Shown here: positions 62,435-64,000 of the stretch, in pieces | Layout: the number at the start of each line of letters is the position of its first letter | Numbering within the stretch: the first letter of the stretch is position 1 | Origin: Arachis hypogaea | Taxonomy: Eukaryota > Streptophyta > Magnoliopsida > Fabales > Fabaceae | NCBI RefSeq assembly: GCF_003086295.3 | Contig: NC_092043.1 | Coordinates: 48,698,598 to 48,762,597, forward strand | Direction of reading: 5' to 3' | DNA: 64,000 nucleotides | The notes under the pieces: model-generated | What the model was told of the DNA's origin: nothing | What the model saw: only the letters and a program-made list of their open reading frames with translations | Database searches by the model: none | Made by a program: the position numbers and the translations under genes

Positions 62435-62880
62435 CTATAATTCGGCTCAATAAAATTATAAATTGAAATCCGGTTAAAATTAAATACACACGTACTATAT
62501 TAGGAATACATGAAGAGTACATGTTTTACTCTCCTAACGAATTTATCTTATAAAATCAAATAACTACGTGCCAATCCAGATGAATACAGAAGTTTCTCCG
62601 TAAATCTCTCTAAAGAAGAGCACTAAAGAGTAGTTATCACCCAAATAACTCCATAATATTAGACTCATTAAGTAACCGCCTGTAGTACAATAATTCTATA
62701 AATATATCCATTCCTGACATGAAGGAGGTACGTTATTCATTCTGAATAACTCCTATTTATCTTATATTCTTGCTAACTTGAGCGTAGAAGTCTCTTTGCA
62801 GGTGCCCAACACCGTCCTTACAAGTTTATTTCTCTCCGTCCTAAGGAAAGCAAACAAAACAGGCTATACCTTGAAGAACT
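62435..62880 (+). mobile_element. LTR fragment of a retrotransposon (R/U5-like end)
   Basis: A TATAAATATA box at 62697-62706 is followed by ATTCTTGCTAACTTGAGCGT and AGAAGTCTCTTTGCAGGTGC, a phrase typical of the R/U5 end of gypsy-type LTRs in legumes (TGACTTGAGCGTCGGAGTG..TTTGCAGGT). No internal region, primer-binding site or second LTR is seen, so it may be a solo or truncated LTR. Confidence 0.5.
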
Positions 62881-63535
62881 ATTTTCACGCAGAAACAATT
62901 AATAAAATAAAAAAATTTATGAATCACCAAATATGCATTTCTATACGGTGTTAATTGATCGCTGATTTTTATATATATGTATAATATATAATATATAAAT
63001 AAATATCGATGACTAATTTAGTTATTAATTTTTGTATTTATAATATTTTTAATATTTGGGAATGAGATAATAAATAGAGATAAATAATGACTTTATATTA
63101 AATTAAAAATGATATTGATATTATGATTAGTATTTCAATAAGTTAGTAATCATGACTAATAATGTCCACGGTTACAAACTAAAAATAAACCATATTCAAA
63201 GACAAATTATAACTCATCATATATAATAAATAGCAAACGAGTTATAACTTATTATAAATAATAGATCAAGTCGAGTTATAACGGATAAATGATATATCTT
63301 TTTCCCAATGAGTAATGATATATATTATTGTACTTCTCTTTTTTTGTTTTAGAAGTAGTTATTAATATAGTTATTTTTAAATTAAATTGTAAAAGAGTTT
63401 TAAATTATAAAATTAGCATATTGTATACAGATCAATAATTAATAATAACTTTAATTAAGGGTAAACCTAATAAAAAAAGCTTTTAAATTATTAAATTTCT
63501 GATAAAAATACAAAATTTTTAAATATATTATCAAG

Positions 63536-63741
63536 ACTAAATAACGGCGGTTCTAAACTGTTGCTAAATCAACCAATACTATTTAAGAGATTTCGTTACT
63601 ATTGTGCCGGTAGTTCAATAAAACTGCCACAAAATTAAATCTTCACGCTCCAACGGTAATGTATCTCGAAGCGCTGATAACTCGTTTTGCGCCACTAATT
63701 CTTATAAAAATTGTCGCTAAATTCCGTTTCTCTTGTAGTGA
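63536..63741 (+). mobile_element. Right terminal fragment of a second CACTA element
   Basis: The terminus TTTCTCTTGTAGTG (63728-63741) is the reverse complement of a CACTACAAGAGAAA end. Subterminal phrases GGCGGTTCTAAACTGTTGC, GTGCCGGTAGTTCAATAAAA, CCAACGGTAA and TTGCGCCACTAATTC precede it. The element must extend left, but no transposase or left end was found, so it may be a truncated or MITE-like derivative. Confidence 0.7.
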
Positions 63742-64000
63742 AAAAATTATTTTGTATCTTTAAATTTGGTGTTATACCAAGTAAATTTTCTTTTTGTCAA
63801 TGGCAAAAAATATTTCTAAAAGATGATGAAAACATAATAATTGGATTTTGATATAATTTGTTCATGTACTTTAATTTAAATAATTATCTCAATATTCTTA
63901 CAAAAATTAAGATAAAATACACAAATAATTTGCTAAATAAAAAAGTCATTAGTCACTTACTAAAAAATTTGCATTTTTCTATCATGTTTTAAAATATTTT

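Noticed and set aside
1..64000. CRISPR arrays, phage or bacterial operon features
   Set aside because: All genes have spliceosomal introns. The tandem repeats have irregular or satellite-like spacing and no repeat-spacer structure.

Overview
The window is nuclear DNA from a flowering plant. Genes are split by GT-AG introns, the background is very AT-rich with long (TA)n and (AAT)n microsatellites, and transposon remnants fill most of the space between genes. Several repeats look like families I associate with peanut and its relatives (genus Arachis, legumes): an AhMITE1-like hairpin, a MURA-type MULE, and a CACTA element with an En/Spm-type plant transposase. The genus is inferred, not proven.

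Three protein-coding genes are well supported. (1) Positions 235-6467, minus strand: the first 14 exons (605 codons) of a P5A-type ATPase like Arabidopsis PDR2/MIA. The gene runs off the left edge. (2) Positions 21721-27258, plus strand: a four-exon, 292-residue LAX PANICLE 2-like protein with a C-terminal RAWUL-type (ubiquitin-like) domain and two LxLxL repeats. (3) Positions 46027-50061, plus strand: a three-exon, 737-residue protein with a C-terminal kinase-like fold whose DFG motif appears lost. They are far apart, share no obvious pathway and read as ordinary dispersed plant genes.

The rest is mostly mobile DNA. Region 6.9-7.8 kb is a non-autonomous element with imperfect terminal inverted repeats. 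Region 8.2-15.4 kb is a nested complex: a CACTA element (transposase remnant 9.46-12.06 kb, 3' end at 12485) sits inside the coding part of a minus-strand MULE transposase pseudogene (12.49-13.97 kb). The 5' side of that MULE holds a 1.1-kb Pack-MULE-like element carrying the first coding exon of what looks like a long-chain alcohol oxidase (FAO) gene. Region 16.5-17.9 kb holds related pyrimidine-rich repeats and a tandem GGACC-TCCG array. A 5'-truncated LINE with an 18-bp target duplication lies at 19.95-20.34 kb.

A near-complete RTE/L1-type LINE with a 20-bp target duplication lies at 29.66-32.83 kb, followed by an LTR-like fragment and a decayed copia gag (33.9-35.2 kb). A replication protein A (RPA70)-like pseudogene occupies 35.9-38.2 kb and a 0.36-kb tandem duplication follows at 39.2-39.8 kb. 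A hAT-type MITE with a perfect 8-bp target duplication is at 54.58-55.01 kb, an AhMITE1-like MITE at 57.13-57.27 kb, a terminal-inverted-repeat element at 60.84-61.82 kb, an LTR fragment near 62.4-62.9 kb, and the end of a second CACTA element at 63741.

I found no CRISPR array, rRNA gene, convincing tRNA gene or bacterial-type operon. The most notable items are the nested CACTA-in-MULE-with-Pack-MULE structure, the captured FAO exon, and the telomere-like repeat that encodes a repressor-like motif in the LAX2-like gene.
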